A stretch of DNA of 64,000 nt from Lachnospiraceae bacterium. Lineage in GTDB: Bacteria > Bacillota > Clostridia > Lachnospirales > Lachnospiraceae. Of this stretch, positions 17,662-25,963 are shown piece after piece. Made by a program: the position numbers and the translations under genes. The stretch lies in assembly GCA_017513125.1 (NCBI GenBank), contig JAFWDI010000008.1:1-64000 (forward strand), read 5' to 3'. The notes under the pieces were generated by a model. That model was not told the DNA's origin and did no database searches. It saw only the letters and a list, made by a program, of their open reading frames with translations. Within the stretch, counting starts at the first letter, position 1. Each line of letters opens with the position of its first letter.

Positions 17662-20121
17662 ATGCATCAGTTTAAACCCGTGACCCCGCGCATGCAGTTG
17701 ATGCACGATAAAGTCCGCGACCGCGTCATGAAGACCGACGCCGAGCGCGCCATGATCGTGACCGAGTGCGCGAAAGAGAATGAGTCTGTCATTCCTTACC
17801 TGAAGAAGGCCCTGTATTTTAAGGCCATCTGCGAGAAGATGACCGTCCGCGTCGAGGACTGGGAGATGATCGTCGCAAATAACGCGACGACGTTCTGCGG
17901 CACCTCGATCACTCCGGACTGGAACGGCGCGACGTTCGCGACATTGCCCGTGGACAGCGGACAGTGGACGCTGCGCGAGGACGGTTATTATCATAACCCG
18001 GACACCGACGAGATCGACCTGGCCATCCATCCCGACGAAGTCGAGAAGCTGCGCTCGATCGCTCCGTACTGGCGCGGGAAGACCTACAGCGACATCGCGG
18101 CGGCCTGGACCCCGCTGGGATACGAGGAGCTGTGCGGCATGCAGTGCTCCGCGACGCAGCCCGGCGCGCCTCTGATGATGCTGCCTTCGGGCCATATGAC
18201 CCCCGGCTATAAGAAGATCCTCGAGGTCGGCTACGGCGCCATTAAGAAAGAGGCGCAGGACTGGCTCGACGCGCACGTGAACGACCTGATGGGCGAGGAC
18301 GCGCGGAAGGTCCTGTTCTACCAGGCGGTCGTCTATGTCTGCGAAGGCGCGACGACCCTGCTGAACCGCTACGGCGACAAGTGCCTGGAGAAGGCCGCCG
18401 AGTGCACCGACCCCGAGCGGAAGGCCGAGCTTGAGTCCATGGCGGACTCGCTGCACTGGATCAGCGAGAACCCGGTCCGCACGTTCCGCGAGGCGCTGCA
18501 GGGCGCGATCTCGTACGCGTACATGATCCACGACTACGCTTATGTTCCGGACGTGTCCTCGTTCGGCCGCATCGACCAGTATACCTGGCCGTATCTGAAG
18601 GCCGATCTCGAAGCCGGCCGGATCAATGAAGAGCAGGCCCAGGAGATGATGGACTGCTATTTCATGAAGATCAACAGCATGTACAGCGTCGGAAATCTGA
18701 CCGCGCTGTCCCGGATCATCGGCATCGGAAACACCTATATGCACAACACCATCGGCGGCGTCGACCCGAAGACCGGCGAGGACGCGTCGAACCCCGTGAC
18801 CTACATGGCGCTGGAGTCCGTCGGCCGCCTGAGCCTGCACGATCCGACGATCTCGCTGCGCGTGAATAAGAACACCCCGGACGACCTCTGGAACCTCGCG
18901 ATCGAGACGTCGCGTCTGGTGGGCGGTCTGCCGCTGTTCCAGAACGACGAGGTGATCATCCCCGGCATCATGAAGGAACTCGGGTTCACGCTTGAGGACG
19001 CGCGCGACTACGCGATCATCGGCTGCCAGGAGATCACGGGATCGGGCAATGACTACGCCGCGTGCAACGGCGTGGCCCCGCCCCACTCCTCGATCCACTA
19101 CAGCACGCTGCTGGCGTCGTCGCTGAACGACGGAAAGAATCCGATGAACGGCCACCAGAGCCCGATCCACACCGGCTTCCTCTATGAGAAGAAGAGCATG
19201 GACGAGGTCCGCGAGGCGTGGCGGCAGCTGGCCGAGTACTACACGAAGGCGCAGGTCTCCATGAATAACTATCTGGAGAACATCGTCCAGCAGTACACGC
19301 CGCACCCGATCATCTCGATCTCGGTGGAGGGCTGCATGGAGAAGGGCCTCGACGTGACCGCGGGCGGCGCGAAGTATAACAGCTACGGCGGCACGGCGAC
19401 CGGTCTGGCGACCGTGGCGGACAGCTTCGTGACGATCAAGTACATGTGCTTCGACCACGACTACTGCACGCTGAAGGAACTCTACGACGCGGTCATGGCG
19501 AACTGGGAAGGCAAGGAGTACGAGTCGCTGCGGCAGCGGATCATCAACGAAGTCCCGTTCTTCGGGAACAACGACCCTTACGCGGACGAGGAGATGACCT
19601 ACGTCATCAATGCCTACTACGACATCTGCAAAAAGTGCTATTCGATGCGGACCCGCACGTTTAAGGCCGGTCTGTACGGCGCGGCGGATCACGTGGGCCA
19701 GGGCTACACGACGTGGGCGACCCCGAACGGCCGGAAGGCCGGTACGCCGATCGCGGACGCTGCGTCGCCGACGCAGGGCGCGGATAAGAACGGCCCGACG
19801 GCGATCTTCTCGAGCTCGCTGTGCTACGACCATTCGAAGTTCATGGACGGCGTGTGCCTGAATATCCGGATCCATCCGACGGCGCTGTCGCGGGAGGACG
19901 GCATTGCGAAGCTGCGCGATACCGTGAAGGCGTATATGGAGGACGGCGGAGCCGAGGCCCAGTTCAATGTCGTGTCGACGGAGAAGATGAGGGCGGCGCA
20001 GGAGAACCCGGATGAGTATAAGAACCTCGTCGTGAGAATCGCGGGGTATTCGGCGTACTTTATCGAGTTGAGCAAGGACTGTCAGGAAGACCTTATTAGC
20101 AGGCATGAAAACATGATCTAA
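17662..20121 (+). CDS. glycyl radical enzyme (PFL-like, C-x-E dehydratase/lyase type), substrate unknown
   Basis: An 819-residue PFL-family enzyme, full length. The active-site cysteine lies in IIGCQEITGSG (Cys455, Glu457), the Cys-x-Glu pair typical of glycyl radical dehydratases and C-N lyases rather than pyruvate formate-lyase, which has Cys-Cys. The glycyl radical site is VRIAGYSAYF (Gly795), 25 residues from the end. It needs a radical-SAM activase, and none is encoded in this window. A terminator follows at once, so it is the last gene of its unit and ends a run that starts after the RND pump stop 36 bases upstream. The substrate cannot be assigned to diol, choline, hydroxyproline or isethionate by eye. 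Confidence 0.88.
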   Translation: MHQFKPVTPRMQLMHDKVRDRVMKTDAERAMIVTECAKENESVIPYLKKALYFKAICEKMTVRVEDWEMIVANNATTFCGTSITPDWNGATFATLPVDSGQWTLREDGYYHNPDTDEIDLAIHPDEVEKLRSIAPYWRGKTYSDIAAAWTPLGYEELCGMQCSATQPGAPLMMLPSGHMTPGYKKILEVGYGAIKKEAQDWLDAHVNDLMGEDARKVLFYQAVVYVCEGATTLLNRYGDKCLEKAAECTDPERKAELESMADSLHWISENPVRTFREALQGAISYAYMIHDYAYVPDVSSFGRIDQYTWPYLKADLEAGRINEEQAQEMMDCYFMKINSMYSVGNLTALSRIIGIGNTYMHNTIGGVDPKTGEDASNPVTYMALESVGRLSLHDPTISLRVNKNTPDDLWNLAIETSRLVGGLPLFQNDEVIIPGIMKELGFTLEDARDYAIIGCQEITGSGNDYAACNGVAPPHSSIHYSTLLASSLNDGKNPMNGHQSPIHTGFLYEKKSMDEVREAWRQLAEYYTKAQVSMNNYLENIVQQYTPHPIISISVEGCMEKGLDVTAGGAKYNSYGGTATGLATVADSFVTIKYMCFDHDYCTLKELYDAVMANWEGKEYESLRQRIINEVPFFGNNDPYADEEMTYVINAYYDICKKCYSMRTRTFKAGLYGAADHVGQGYTTWATPNGRKAGTPIADAASPTQGADKNGPTAIFSSSLCYDHSKFMDGVCLNIRIHPTALSREDGIAKLRDTVKAYMEDGGAEAQFNVVSTEKMRAAQENPDEYKNLVVRIAGYSAYFIELSKDCQEDLISRHENMI

Positions 20122-20151
20122 GTCTACGGTGCGATCACAGGAAGAAAACGA

Positions 20152-20182
20152 CCCGGGCGAGTTTACTCGTCCGGGCGTTTTT
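20152..20182 (+). terminator. rho-independent terminator after the glycyl radical enzyme
   Basis: A 10-bp stem, CCCGGGCGAG with CTCGTCCGGG (one G-U pair), a TTTA loop and five T at 20178-20182. Confidence 0.9.
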
Positions 20183-20384
20183 CTGACTGGGATCATAGCG
20201 TCGGCGCTCTTCATCGAGCGGTTCGAAGCGAAGCGGAGAACTGCGAGATGGGGCGTCGGCGCATCCCGCCGGAGGCGGGAGCACCGTGGGTGAGGCTGAC
20301 GAGAGCTCGCTCTCATGCGGGCGCTTCTGAGTTAGGTTATACCGTGGGCGCTCCTCATCGAGCGGACCGGAGGTCTGCGAGATG
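20166..20384 (-). repeat. two degenerate copies of a roughly 70-nt unit
   Basis: Read on the minus strand, copies from 20384 and from 20250 share CATCTCGCAG, a small hairpin, CCGCTCGATGARGAGCGCC, then a TATRA...TCAGAA tail. The hairpin arms differ between copies but stay paired (GGT/ACC versus GAA/TTC). The proximal copy runs into the terminator at 20152-20182. The rest of the 354-base gap (20122-20475) holds nothing else I recognise. Confidence 0.55.
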
Positions 20385-20475
20385 ATCGGTGCGCCGGCAC
20401 GCACCGTAGACGGCGCGCCCCATAGAATTGACCCGCTTTTTGTATTACAATATTGCAAAAATGAGGAGATCTCCC

Positions 20476-21042
20476 ATGATAACCCTGATCACAGGCGCCG
20501 GCCGCACAGGAAAAACACTTCTGGCCCAAAAACTGCTGGAAGAATACCATTGCCCCTATCTCTCCATTGACCACCTCAAAATGGGGTTGATCCGCAGCGG
20601 AATGACCGACCTCACGCCGGAGGACGACCAAGCGCTGACGGACTATCTCTGGCCCATTGTTCGCGAGATGATCAAGACTGCGATCGAGAACCGCCAGAAT
20701 CTGATCGTGGAGGGCTGCTATGTCCCGTTTGGCTGGAGGAGAGATTTTGACGAGGATTACTTACCGTTCATCCGGTTTATATGCCTGGCATTCTCCGAAG
20801 GATACATTGAAACCCATTTCGCCGAGATCATCGCGCATGAGTCGGACATCGAACGCAGAGCGTTCGAAGCCGACTGCACAGCTGCCGGCTTGAAAGAGGA
20901 TAATCGAAGAACGGCAGACGGATTCCGAAAAGCCGGCGAGCATGTCACGATGATCGATTCGGATTATGAACAGGCCATACGGGCATTGATCGATAAATCC
21001 GCCGCAAAACATTGCCCCGTCCCGGAAGATAAAGAAAAATGA
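20476..21042 (+). CDS. P-loop kinase-like protein of unknown substrate
   Basis: A 188-residue protein with Walker A GAGRTGKT near residue 7 and the start MITLITGAGRTGKTLLAQKLLEE, then a lid-type region with several Arg residues near IERRAFEAD. This is the layout of small P-loop kinases (adenylate kinase/2-phosphoglycerate kinase/zeta-toxin-like). AGGAG at 20464 supports the ATG at 20476 over an in-frame upstream ATG at 20461. Codon use looks less GC-rich than in the neighbours, which hints at a different origin. The next gene overlaps its stop by four bases. I cannot name the substrate. Confidence 0.6.
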   Translation: MITLITGAGRTGKTLLAQKLLEEYHCPYLSIDHLKMGLIRSGMTDLTPEDDQALTDYLWPIVREMIKTAIENRQNLIVEGCYVPFGWRRDFDEDYLPFIRFICLAFSEGYIETHFAEIIAHESDIERRAFEADCTAAGLKEDNRRTADGFRKAGEHVTMIDSDYEQAIRALIDKSAAKHCPVPEDKEK

Positions 21043-21365
21043 CAGGAATGAAGAAACCGTCGGAAAACCTCATAATGATCTTCATACCCCTGATCATGGG
21101 GCTGCTGTCCCTGCTGTTCTTCGTGATCTATCTGTGGGGCGCCAACCACGCACCGTATCATCACATCGACGTTATCATTTTCAGCCCGATCTGCTCCGTG
21201 ATCGGAGTGATCTTTATGATCATCACCAGGAAGAGCAGAAACCGGTACCCCATGATCTGGCTGAGTGGCCTGGTGCTCTGCCTGCTCGGCCTCGCCATCT
21301 GCATCCTGGTCTTCCTGCTGCTGGCGAGCATCATGATCGCTGCGTTTAATGGGGAGTGGCTGTAA
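21039..21365 (+). CDS. small membrane protein, unknown function
   Basis: 108 residues with three hydrophobic segments (about 11-33, 46-61 and 72-101) separated by short basic or polar loops (TRKSRNRYP). The ATGA overlap with the P-loop kinase gene indicates translational coupling, so the two may act together. I recognise no family. A downstream -10 element indicates that the racemase gene has its own promoter. Confidence 0.5.
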   Translation: MTGMKKPSENLIMIFIPLIMGLLSLLFFVIYLWGANHAPYHHIDVIIFSPICSVIGVIFMIITRKSRNRYPMIWLSGLVLCLLGLAICILVFLLLASIMIAAFNGEWL

Positions 21366-21370
21366 AAAAA

Positions 21371-21379
21371 TGATATAAT
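21371..21379 (+). promoter_or_regulatory. extended -10 promoter of the racemase gene
   Basis: TG-A-TATAAT (21371-21379), a full extended -10 with no convincing -35. A CCGGC/GCCGG hairpin follows in the leader. Confidence 0.5.
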
Positions 21380-21462
21380 ACCTTTATCCGGCCGAAAGCC
21401 GGGACCATTGAAGATCCGGAGAACCCATCAAACCCAGTATCGTTCATCAGTCAGGAGCCCTC

Positions 21463-22155
21463 ATGAAAAAGATCGGCCTTGTCGGCGGCACCGGCCCCGA
21501 GTCCACCCTCATGTACTATAAAGAACTGAATACGAGGATCGACCGGCTCACGTCCGGCGAACAGATGCCCGAGATCGCTGTCGAGAGCGTCGATTTTCGA
21601 AAAGCCTGGCGGTACGTCGTCTCCGAAAGATACGATCTCCTGACGGATCTTCTCGCGGAAAAGATCGCCTGCCTGAAAGCGGGCGGCGCCGAAGTCATCT
21701 CGCTGACCGCCGCGACCATGCACATCGTTTTCGACGATCTGTCGGAGAAGACAGGAGTGCCGCTGGTCAGCATTCCCGCCGCGGTCGCCCGTGCGGCCCG
21801 GACCGGAGGATACCGCAGGGTCGGTCTCCTGGGGACGAAGTTTACCATGGAACAGGACTACATGAAGAAAGATCTCCGGGAAGCGGGGATCGAAGTGTGC
21901 GTGCCGGACCCGGCGGACAGGGAACTGATCGCGAAACGGATATTCGAAGAGCTGGAGAATGGTATAATAAAAGAGACCACACTGACCGAGTTTCAGCAGA
22001 TCATAGAAAAGATGCATGAGCAGTCCGGCATCGACGCTGTCATTCTGGGATGCACGGAACTGCCGCTCCTTCTGAACGAAGGAAATTGTCCCGTGGCATG
22101 CCTGGACAGCGTCGACATTCATATCGCCGAGCTGATAAGCAGGGCCATGGAGTGA
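21463..22155 (+). CDS. aspartate/glutamate racemase family protein
   Basis: A 230-residue Asp/Glu racemase-fold protein starting MKKIGLVGGTGPEST, with a family-typical start and length. The C-terminal catalytic cysteine is present in ILGCTELPLLL (near residue 193). At the N-terminal catalytic position the usual CNT is replaced by AATMH (near residue 86). This resembles YgeA-type L-Asp/L-Glu racemases, in which a threonine takes the place of the first cysteine and turnover becomes one-directional. It may supply D-amino acids for cell wall or act as a broad racemase. Small unknown and cupin genes follow on the same strand. Confidence 0.85.
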   Translation: MKKIGLVGGTGPESTLMYYKELNTRIDRLTSGEQMPEIAVESVDFRKAWRYVVSERYDLLTDLLAEKIACLKAGGAEVISLTAATMHIVFDDLSEKTGVPLVSIPAAVARAARTGGYRRVGLLGTKFTMEQDYMKKDLREAGIEVCVPDPADRELIAKRIFEELENGIIKETTLTEFQQIIEKMHEQSGIDAVILGCTELPLLLNEGNCPVACLDSVDIHIAELISRAME

Positions 22156-22179
22156 TCAGTCGAAAGAGAGGTGCCCGCC

Positions 22180-22431
22180 ATGATGATCAGCCCCGATTAC
22201 TACATCGAACAGTTAAAAGACCGTCCCTACAGCGAACTCATCGAAGAGAGAGATCAGCTCATCCTCAGCATCCGGGAATTCGAGGAGGCGGAGAAAGCCG
22301 GAGACCGCTCCGGGGACGCCTGGATGATCATGCCGTCGCCCGGGACGCGGTATCAGATGAATCTGGAGTATCTGTCCAGACTGTGCGCCTATATGAGGGA
22401 GAAGTACCGCGAAGAAGAAGACGCGGAATAA
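22180..22431 (+). CDS. small acidic protein, unknown function
   Basis: 83 residues, starting at the ATG after AAAGAGAGG (a further ATG is at 22183 and an in-frame GTG at 22171). The first 40 residues (YYIEQLKDRPYSELIEERDQL) look amphipathic helical; the C-terminus is EKYREEEDAE. It is cytosolic and has no known motif. It sits 24 bases after the racemase stop and 58 bases before the cupin gene, probably in the same transcript. Confidence 0.6.
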   Translation: MMISPDYYIEQLKDRPYSELIEERDQLILSIREFEEAEKAGDRSGDAWMIMPSPGTRYQMNLEYLSRLCAYMREKYREEEDAE

Positions 22432-22489
22432 CGGCCCGACGAGGAGATCGGGCTGGGACAAATCTCAAAAGAGAGCAGGAGGAAATAGT

Positions 22490-22960
22490 ATGGAAGAAAA
22501 ATATGTCATGAACGACGAAGGCGAATACGGTCAGTACATTATCCAGACCCTGCACGAGCCGCCGGTCAGCCCGGAGTTTAAGGAGATGTATAAGCTCTGG
22601 GGGAAGCGCCTCCTGTGGATGGACGGCAATGTCGTCCCCGGCGCGTTCCAGATGAACACGACCTGGTATCACTCCGCGCCGGACATGCGTCCGCTCTATA
22701 TGCACGATGAGCACAGCCATGACTATGACGAGATGATCGGCTTCATCGGCTCGAACCCGGACGATCCCTACGACCTGGGCGGAGAGATCGAGATCGGCAT
22801 CAACGGCGAGCTGCACCGGCTCACGAAGACCTCGATCATCTTTATGCCGGCCGGCATGAGGCACCTTCCGCTGTCGATCATCAGCCTGGAGCGGCCGATC
22901 CTGCATTTCTCGATCTCGATGAATCCGACATATGCCATGAAACCGACGAAGGAAGACTGA
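22490..22960 (+). CDS. cupin-fold metal-binding protein
   Basis: 156 residues with a single cupin barrel. Likely metal ligands are the HDEHSHDYDE cluster near residues 69-78 (two or three His plus Glu) and the later PAGMRHLP motif (His near residue 125), in the order of cupin motifs 1 and 2. GGEIEIGINGELHRLT reads as the intermotif strands. AGGAGG lies ahead of the ATG. The UvrA paralogue gene follows after four bases, so the two are probably coupled. Enzyme activity or ligand is unknown. Confidence 0.7.
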   Translation: MEEKYVMNDEGEYGQYIIQTLHEPPVSPEFKEMYKLWGKRLLWMDGNVVPGAFQMNTTWYHSAPDMRPLYMHDEHSHDYDEMIGFIGSNPDDPYDLGGEIEIGINGELHRLTKTSIIFMPAGMRHLPLSIISLERPILHFSISMNPTYAMKPTKED

Positions 22961-22964
22961 CGAA

Positions 22965-25487
22965 ATGACTCATGAACTCACCGAGCCGCAGAAGATCCTG
23001 ATCCGCGGCGCGAAAGTCCATAATCTGAAAAACATCGATGTCGACGTTCCGCTGAACCGGATCGTCGGCATCGCCGGCGTTTCCGGATCCGGAAAATCCT
23101 CGCTCGCGCTCGGGGTCCTCTACGCGGAGGGTTCCAGGCGCTACCTCGAGTCGCTCTCGACCTACACCCGAAGGCGCATGACGCAGGCCGCGCGGGCCGA
23201 CGTCGACGAAGTGCTCTACGTCCCCGCGGCGCTCGCGCTGCACCAGCGGCCCGGCGTTCCCGGGATCCGTTCGACGTTCGGGACCGGGACCGAACTGCTG
23301 AACAGCCTGCGGCTCATGTACTCGCGGCTCGCGTCGCACCGCTGCCCGAACGGGCATTATCTGGCGCCGAGCCTTGCGGTAGCGGCCGGGCAGGATCTGG
23401 TCTGCCCGGAGTGCGGGGAACATTTCTACGCACCGGGCGCCGAGGAGCTCGCGTTTAACAGCCAGGGCGCCTGTGCCTGCTGCGGCGGCACCGGGATCGT
23501 GCGCACTGTGGACGAGACCACGCTCGTGCCGGACGAGTCGCTCTCGATCGACGAGGGCGCCGTGCTTCCGTGGCAGACTCTGATGTGGTCGCTGATGAAA
23601 GATCTCGCCAGGGAGCTCGGCGTCCGGACCGACGTTCCGTTCCGGGAGCTGACCGAAAAGGAGCGGGACATCGTGTTCCACGGGCCGGCCGAGAAGCATC
23701 ACATGATCTACCAGAACCGCACGAGCGGAGCCGCGGGCGAGATGGATTTCACGTATTTCAATGCTGTCTACACGGTCGAGAACGCCCTCGCGAAAGTGAA
23801 AGACGAGAAGGGCATGAAGCGCGTCGAGAAGTTCCTGAAGGAAGATCTCTGCCCGGAGTGCGGAGGCAGCCGGCTCTCGGAGGCCGCGCGTGCCCCGAAG
23901 CTGCGCGGGATCGGGCTGGACGAGGCCTGCCGCATGACGCTCGCGCAGGCTTCGGCGTGGGTCGACGGCGTGCCCGCGTCGCTGCCGGAGGAGATGCGGC
24001 CCATGGCGGAGAGCATCTGCGAGTCGTTCCGCGACGTGGCCCGCAGACTGACGGACCTGGGACTGTCGTATCTGGCGCTCGACCGGGCGGCGTCGACGCT
24101 CTCGACCGGAGAGCGGCAGCGCATGCAGCTGGCCCGCGCGGTCAGAAACCGCACGACCGGGGTCCTTTATGTGCTGGATGAGCCGTCGATCGGCCTGCAT
24201 CCGGCGAATATCGTCGGGCTGAACGCGGTCATGCATGACCTGGTGAGAGACGGAAACTCCGTGCTGCTCGTGGATCATGACACACAGATATTGAAAGAGG
24301 CAGACTGGATCATCGAGATGGGTCCGGGAGCCGGAGCCGGAGGGGGCCGTGTGGTCGCGGAAGGGACCGTGGAAGACCTGAAAGGCCGTGCCGGTTCCGC
24401 GATCGGGCCGTTTCTGGCAGGGACGGCCGGGGTGCGGAGAAAACGCGGGACGGCAGACGCTGCGCTTTCGGACGATGTGTTCGCCGACGGCGTGATCCGG
24501 ATGTCGACCGGAGCCATCCACACGGTAAAGCCGCTCGAAGTGGAGATCCCGAAAGGCAGGCTGACCGTGATCACCGGAGTGTCCGGTTCGGGGAAGACGA
24601 CGATGATTCTGGAGAGCCTGGTGCCGGGGCTCGCGGCATTGACCGCCGGAAAGCGGATGCCCGAACATGTCAGGAACATCGAGGCGGAGGGCATCGAACA
24701 TGTGAAACTGATCGACGCCACACCCATCGGTATCAATATCCGCTCGACTGTCGCAACCTACGCGAACGTGCACGATGAGCTGCGGAAGATCTACGCGCGG
24801 ACGAAGGACGCGAAGGAGCGCGGGCGGAAAGCCGGAGACTTTTCCTATAATACCGGCGATCTGCGCTGCCCGGTCTGCGATGGGACCGGTTCGATCAGCC
24901 TGGATGTGCAGTTCCTGCCGGACGTCGAGATCCCCTGTCCGGAGTGCCGCGGATCGCGGTACTCGAAGGCGGCATACAGTATCCGGTATACGAACAAGGC
25001 CGGCGAGGCGAAGTCATTGCCCGAGCTGATGGATATGGACGTGTCCGATGCGCTGAAGTTCTGTGCGGACATGAAGACGGTCCGGCAGCGGCTGGAAGTG
25101 CTGGACAGCCTGGGGCTGGGTTACCTGACACTGGGCGAGGAAACGCCGAGCCTGTCGGGCGGCGAGGCGCAGCGGCTGAAGCTGGCGAGCGAGATGGGCC
25201 GGCTGCAGACGGATTCGGTCTTCGTGTTCGATGAGCCGACCATCGGCCTGCATCCGCTGGACGTTCAGGCGCTGCTGGGGGTGTTCGGAACGCTGATCGA
25301 AAACGGAGCGACGGTCATCGTGATCGAACATGACCTCGACGTGATCGCGAACGCGGACCGGGTCATCGACATGGGACCGGGCGGCGGAGAGGACGGCGGA
25401 ACGATCGTGGCCGCCGGGACGCCGGAGGAGATCGCGGCGTGCGCAGAGAGCGTGACGGGGCGCTTCCTGGCGGAGCGGCTCGGCTGA
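22965..25487 (+). CDS. UvrA-like ABC ATPase (UvrA2-type paralogue)
   Basis: 840 residues, about 100 shorter than canonical UvrA. Both ATPase halves are present: Walker A GVSGSGKSS near residue 37 and GVSGSGKTT in the second half, signatures LSTGERQRM and LSGGEAQRLKLA, Walker B VLDEPSIGLHP and FDEPTIGLHP. Zinc-type CxxC pairs remain (CPECGEHF, CACCGG, CPECGGS, CPVCDG, CPECRG). The shorter length and the missing parts of the UvrB- and DNA-binding insertions point to the UvrA2 class, which has been linked to DNA-damage or antibiotic tolerance rather than core repair. It lies beside a cupin and not beside uvrB or uvrC. A bidirectional terminator follows. Confidence 0.88.
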   Translation: MTHELTEPQKILIRGAKVHNLKNIDVDVPLNRIVGIAGVSGSGKSSLALGVLYAEGSRRYLESLSTYTRRRMTQAARADVDEVLYVPAALALHQRPGVPGIRSTFGTGTELLNSLRLMYSRLASHRCPNGHYLAPSLAVAAGQDLVCPECGEHFYAPGAEELAFNSQGACACCGGTGIVRTVDETTLVPDESLSIDEGAVLPWQTLMWSLMKDLARELGVRTDVPFRELTEKERDIVFHGPAEKHHMIYQNRTSGAAGEMDFTYFNAVYTVENALAKVKDEKGMKRVEKFLKEDLCPECGGSRLSEAARAPKLRGIGLDEACRMTLAQASAWVDGVPASLPEEMRPMAESICESFRDVARRLTDLGLSYLALDRAASTLSTGERQRMQLARAVRNRTTGVLYVLDEPSIGLHPANIVGLNAVMHDLVRDGNSVLLVDHDTQILKEADWIIEMGPGAGAGGGRVVAEGTVEDLKGRAGSAIGPFLAGTAGVRRKRGTADAALSDDVFADGVIRMSTGAIHTVKPLEVEIPKGRLTVITGVSGSGKTTMILESLVPGLAALTAGKRMPEHVRNIEAEGIEHVKLIDATPIGINIRSTVATYANVHDELRKIYARTKDAKERGRKAGDFSYNTGDLRCPVCDGTGSISLDVQFLPDVEIPCPECRGSRYSKAAYSIRYTNKAGEAKSLPELMDMDVSDALKFCADMKTVRQRLEVLDSLGLGYLTLGEETPSLSGGEAQRLKLASEMGRLQTDSVFVFDEPTIGLHPLDVQALLGVFGTLIENGATVIVIEHDLDVIANADRVIDMGPGGGEDGGTIVAAGTPEEIAACAESVTGRFLAERLG

Positions 25488-25541
25488 CCGGATGAAGAGC
25501 GGCCGCACGGGATGCGGAAACGGAAGAAAACCGAAGTAAAG

Positions 25542-25574
25542 AAAAAGAGAAGGAACCGCGTTCCTTCTCTTTTT
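25542..25574. terminator. bidirectional terminator between the uvrA paralogue and the tRNA pair
   Basis: A perfect 14-bp stem (AAAAAGAGAAGGAA with TTCCTTCTCTTTTT) around a CCGCG loop; T-runs on both strands serve the gene from the left and the tRNAs from the right. Confidence 0.95.
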
Positions 25575-25575
25575 A

Positions 25576-25659
25576 TGCGGGTGGCCGGGCTCGAACCGGC
25601 ACGGTGTCGCCACCGAGGGATTTTAAGTCCCTTGCGTCTGCCAATTCCGCCACACCCGC
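25576..25659 (-). tRNA. tRNA-Leu, anticodon UAA
   Basis: On the minus strand the 7-bp acceptor GCGGGTG/CACCCGC closes a class II tRNA with a D arm (TGGCGGAATTGGCAGAC), anticodon stem GGGAC and loop CTTAAAA (anticodon TAA), a long variable arm and a GGTTCGAGCC T arm. The 3' CCA is not encoded. It is second in a two-tRNA unit. Confidence 0.96.
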
Positions 25660-25806
25660 GATTCGTCGTGAGGAGGGGCCCGCGGCGCTGGCGCCGTGGG
25701 AGGAGTCCTGACGACAGGGCTCCGTTCGCGCAAAGCGCGAATGGAGTGTTCTCAGCCAACTGGCGAGCTGATGCAATGAACAGGGGTAAGCCCCGCACAT
25801 TATCGA

Positions 25807-25879
25807 TGGACCCTCGGGGATTCGAACCCAGGACCGACCGGTTATGAGCCGGCTGCTCTAACCGCTGAGCTAAGGGTCC
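25807..25879 (-). tRNA. tRNA with anticodon CAU, probably tRNA-Ile2 (lysidine type)
   Basis: On the minus strand, acceptor GGACCCT/AGGGTCC, D arm TTAGCTCAGCGGTTAGAGCA, anticodon stem-loop GCCGGCTCATAACCGG, and T arm GGGTTCGAATCCC. The loop CTCATAA and the GGACC start resemble the Bacillus tRNA-Ile2 that carries lysidine, and differ from elongator Met (TTCATACC) and initiator Met. A naive caller would label it tRNA-Met. CCA is not encoded. The 147-base spacer to tRNA-Leu contains a strong hairpin at about 25727-25753. Confidence 0.85.
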
Positions 25880-25895
25880 CAATGCAATCCAAAAC

Positions 25896-25924
25896 AGTTT
25901 ATCACAGCGTTCAAAAATACGCAA
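25896..25924 (-). promoter_or_regulatory. promoter of the tRNA pair
   Basis: Minus strand TTGCGT (25924-25919), 17-base spacer, TAAACT (25901-25896). The start would be near 25889, ten bases from the tRNA-Ile2 5' end. It diverges from the rpoB promoter. Confidence 0.55.
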
Positions 25925-25934
25925 CAATTCTTTC

Positions 25935-25963
25935 TTGACACCCCTATACCTCAGTGATAAAAT
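25935..25963 (+). promoter_or_regulatory. rpoBC promoter
   Basis: Consensus TTGACA (25935-25940), 17-base spacer, TAAAAT (25958-25963). The leader of about 115 bases contains an imperfect hairpin (GACA...GGCA/TGCC...TGTC) followed by six T near 26018-26023, which could attenuate transcription. Confidence 0.9.

Noticed and set aside
13801-20316. Long minus-strand frames opposite the RND exporter and the glycyl radical enzyme
   Set aside because: Arg/His/Asp-rich shadow translations with no domain signature; the + strand genes have intact motifs.
20427-20445. TTGACC and TACAAT ahead of the P-loop kinase gene
   Set aside because: Only 12 bases apart, too short for a sigma-70-type promoter; another -10 choice (TATTGC) is weak.
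20135-20458. Minus-strand 107-codon frame with a repeated PLDEER-RY peptide
   Set aside because: The repeat crosses a terminator, has a covarying hairpin and no ribosome site; better explained as a non-coding repeat.
25660-25806. A third tRNA or small RNA between the two tRNAs
   Set aside because: Only hairpins are visible; no cloverleaf can be drawn.
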